From NCBI GenBank assembly GCA_964415605.1, contig CAYQBA010000066.1:1-22981 (forward strand): a DNA stretch of 22,981 nucleotides. The letters are read 5' to 3'. This DNA comes from UCB3 sp964415605 (GTDB lineage Bacteria > Chloroflexota > Anaerolineae > Epilineales > Epilineaceae). A program made the translations under genes and the position numbers. This document shows positions 21,065-22,981 of this stretch, piece after piece. The notes beneath the pieces are model-generated. The model did not search any database, was not told the origin of the DNA, and was given only the letters and a program-made list of their open reading frames with translations. Positions within the stretch are counted from its first letter, which is position 1. The number at the start of each line of letters is the position of its first letter.

Positions 21065-22981
21065 TCACCGCCGCCGATAGGCGCGCTGCGTGCCGGCGAA
21101 CGGCAGGTAGATGCGCTCGACCGGTCCGGCGCCGTCCGGCACGATGTCGCGTTCGGTCCAGTGCGCCCCGATCGGCCGGCCCGCTCGATCCGACAGCCGG
21201 GCGGCGACCAGGCCGAACGCGCCGAGCGGGTCCTCGCCGACCGCGCGGAACCGCACGGTGGCGATCACGACGTCGCCCGCGAGCGGGTCGGCCGGGCGCC
21301 GCAGGCTCGCGGCGAAGCGCACGCGGTGCTGCTCGCGATCGACCGCGTTGACGGCCACGTACATGTCGTCGGACCACACGGCCCCGGGCTCGGCCTGGAT
21401 GCCCGGCTCCTGCGGCAGCGCGTCGATCGGCTTGAGGCGCTCGGGATCGTAGTCGAGGGTGAAGTCGGCACCGTACACCCCCTCGACAGACCGGGCACGG
21501 ATCTCCACGACCACGGTGCTGTCGGAGGGCGCGTCTGCCTGGAGCGTCACCCCGCGGGCCACGCCGCCGGCCGGCATGACCAGGGCACCCGCGTCGGGTC
21601 CGCCATCCGACGCAGGCCGCCCGGCGGGCGGAGCGTCCTGCACGGTCGCCGCGCTCGACGACTGGCCCCAACGCACCGGCCCGGTCAGGTCGTAGTTCGC
21701 GGCGACCATCACGAGGTCGAACAGGTTGATGGTGCCGTCGCGATTGCAGTCCGCCGCTGGGTCGCCCGGCGGCTGCGAGCGGTAGTCGGCCGCGATGCGG
21801 ACAAGGTCGAACAGGTCGATGGCGTCGTCGCCGGTCACGTCGCCACCGCGCAGGGCCACGAAGCCCAGGCGGGTGGTCTCGTCGTCCTCGACGGTGACGT
21901 CCGCGGCCTCGACCGGCAGGTAGCACGCCGTGCTGGCCGAGAACGTGTGCTGGCCTTCCGACACGCCGCACACCTGGAAGCTCCCGTCCATCTCGGACGC
22001 GCCGGCGGGAACGCCGTCGACGAAGATCGGCACGCCACCGTGCTCGGACTGCCCCTGCAGGTACACCTGCCCTTCGACGCACCCGGCCACGCTGAACATC
22101 GTCCCGGTGTGGCAGACCCCAGACGACGCCGACCAGTCCGAGTTCTGGAAGCTCGGGAAGTTGCGCGCCTTCACCCGGAAACTGTAGTCGGTGTTGGGCG
22201 TCAGGTCGACCGGGATGTCGTACGTGTACATCGTCCCCGTTGTCGCCTGGGTCGTGCTGTTGACGGTCGTCAGGAGCGCAAAGCCCGAGCTGTTGACGTC
22301 GACCTCGATCAGGAACTCGGTCTCGAACGTCGACTGGTCCACCCACGTGATGCGGATGCGCAGCGGCGTCAGCAGCTCGCACATCACGCTGGTCGGCTGG
22401 GTGTTCGGGCTCGGCGTCGGCGTGGCCAGCACCGGCGGCGGCAGCGTCGGGGTCGCGGTCATGGGGTCGATGATCACGCCGGACGTCGCCGTGGGCGTCG
22501 CGGTGTCGGTCGCCGTGGCCGTCGGCGTGCTCGTCCGAGTCGGCGTGCTCGACGGGGTGAACGTCGGCGTGGCGGTATCGGTCGCCGTGGCCGTCGGCGT
22601 GGCGGTGTCGGTCGCCGTCGCCGTCGGCGTGTTGGTGCGCGTCGGCGTGTTCGACGGCGTGCTCGTCGACGTGTGGGTCGGGGTGTTCGTCGCGGTGTTC
22701 GTCGGCGTGCTGGTCGAGGTGTTCGTCGCGGTGTTCGTCGGCGTGCTGGTCGACGTGTTCGTCGGCGTGTTCGACGGCGTGCTCGTCGACGTGCTGGTCG
22801 GGGTCTGCGAGCTCGTCGCCGTCGACGACGGCGTGATGCTCGGGTTCAGCGTCGGCGTGTTGGTCGCGGTGTTCGTTGGGGTGCTGGTCGACGTGTTCGT
22901 CGGCGTGTTGGTCGCGGTGTTCGTCGGCGTGCTGGTCGACGTGTTCGTCGGCGTGCTGGTCGACGTGTTCGTCGGCGTGTT
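21065..22981 (-). CDS. Secreted Thr/Pro-linker, FN3, dockerin and cohesin-like protein (5' partial)
   Basis: The frame is open to the window end, so the N-terminus is missing; the GTG at 22477 is not a real start but lies within the linker. Residues are counted from that codon. Upstream, ~168 residues are Thr/Pro/Ser/Asn repeats. A fibronectin type III-like domain (~33-122) is followed by a Cys-containing carboxypeptidase-regulatory-like domain (~130-205). A type I dockerin pair is at 211-267 (GDVTGDDAIDLFDLVRIAADY and DCNRDGTINLFDLVMVAANY; Ca2+ loops D-x-T-x-D-D and D-x-N-x-D-G). A cohesin-like domain is at ~310-435 (VVVEIRARSVEGVYGADFTLDYDPERL). The tail has IYLPFAGTQRAYRRR. It is a surface or extracellular assembly protein; its carbohydrate or protein ligand is unknown. 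Confidence 0.82.
   Translation of the reverse strand, partial: NTPTNTSTSTPTNTSTSTPTNTATNTPTNTSTSTPTNTATNTPTLNPSITPSSTATSSQTPTSTSTSTPSNTPTNTSTSTPTNTATNTSTSTPTNTATNTPTHTSTSTPSNTPTRTNTPTATATDTATPTATATDTATPTFTPSSTPTRTSTPTATATDTATPTATSGVIIDPMTATPTLPPPVLATPTPSPNTQPTSVMCELLTPLRIRITWVDQSTFETEFLIEVDVNSSGFALLTTVNSTTQATTGTMYTYDIPVDLTPNTDYSFRVKARNFPSFQNSDWSASSGVCHTGTMFSVAGCVEGQVYLQGQSEHGGVPIFVDGVPAGASEMDGSFQVCGVSEGQHTFSASTACYLPVEAADVTVEDDETTRLGFVALRGGDVTGDDAIDLFDLVRIAADYRSQPPGDPAADCNRDGTINLFDLVMVAANYDLTGPVRWGQSSSAATVQDAPPAGRPASDGGPDAGALVMPAGGVARGVTLQADAPSDSTVVVEIRARSVEGVYGADFTLDYDPERLKPIDALPQEPGIQAEPGAVWSDDMYVAVNAVDREQHRVRFAASLRRPADPLAGDVVIATVRFRAVGEDPLGAFGLVAARLSDRAGRPIGAHWTERDIVPDGAGPVERIYLPFAGTQRAYRRR
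22490..22981. repeat. Imperfect tandem repeats encoding a Thr/Pro/Ser/Asn linker
   Basis: About 490 bases are built from 12- and 24-base near-repeats such as TTCGTCGGCGTG (plus strand), reaching the window end. They encode TPTNT, STSTP and TATPT units on the minus strand. The third codon position varies, so selection is on the low-complexity peptide as well as recent DNA-level expansion. Read length may have collapsed or broken assembly here. Confidence 0.75.

Noticed and set aside
22490..22981. Possible CRISPR array or regulatory tandem repeat
   Set aside because: Units are short, contiguous and in frame with a Thr/Pro linker; there are no unique spacers between conserved repeats.

Overview
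The window is very GC-rich and densely coded, with 19 supported protein genes. It most likely comes from a member of the Chloroflexota (Anaerolineae/Ardenticatenia-like). The taxon is inferred from secreted proteins with long Thr/Pro linkers followed by an 'LPL/LPF...R' patch, and from the gene content. No rRNA, tRNA, insertion sequence or CRISPR array was seen. The largest gap without a long gene is about 270 bases (9000-9268), and it is filled with regulatory signals.

Layout. (1) 1-5026, plus strand: three surface or secreted proteins. These are the C-terminal end of a Pro/Thr-rich protein with an Ig/PKD-like domain, a tandem-discoidin protein, and an NHL-propeller/vWA/vWA protein. (2) 5118-8999, minus strand: a pyrimidine operon pyrC-pyrB-pyrF-pyrE followed by a [2Fe-2S] ferredoxin. 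The dihydroorotase resembles the DHO domain of animal CAD. Its leader carries a promoter, a 36-codon leader ORF whose stop overlaps the pyrC start, and an intrinsic terminator, which together look like an attenuator. (3) 9269-13921, plus strand: a secreted beta-helix protein, a signal-peptidase-I-like protein lacking the catalytic Ser and Lys, and an MgtE magnesium transporter. A promoter lies back-to-back with the pyr promoter. (4) 14040-18112, plus strand: a small coiled-coil protein with its own promoter, a MOFRL-type glycerate 2-kinase, and two GT4 glycosyltransferases joined by start/stop overlaps. (5) 18150-20909: epoxyqueuosine reductase QueG (minus), divergent from a dodecin that overlaps a PCu(A)C copper chaperone (plus), which is convergent with an SCO1/SenC protein (minus). 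The last two point to cytochrome-oxidase copper delivery. (6) 21065 to the window end, minus strand: a secreted protein with a very long Thr/Pro linker, FN3, dockerin and cohesin-like domains, cut by the window edge.

How the genes work together. The pyr cluster covers the ATCase, DHOase, OPRTase and OMP decarboxylase steps of UMP synthesis; carAB and pyrD are not here. The PCu(A)C and SCO1 pair probably serves oxidase copper-site assembly. The secreted-protein genes at both ends and in the middle share the Thr/Pro linker plus LPL-patch architecture and probably form part of a cell-surface repertoire. All functional calls rest on motif recognition from the sequence alone.
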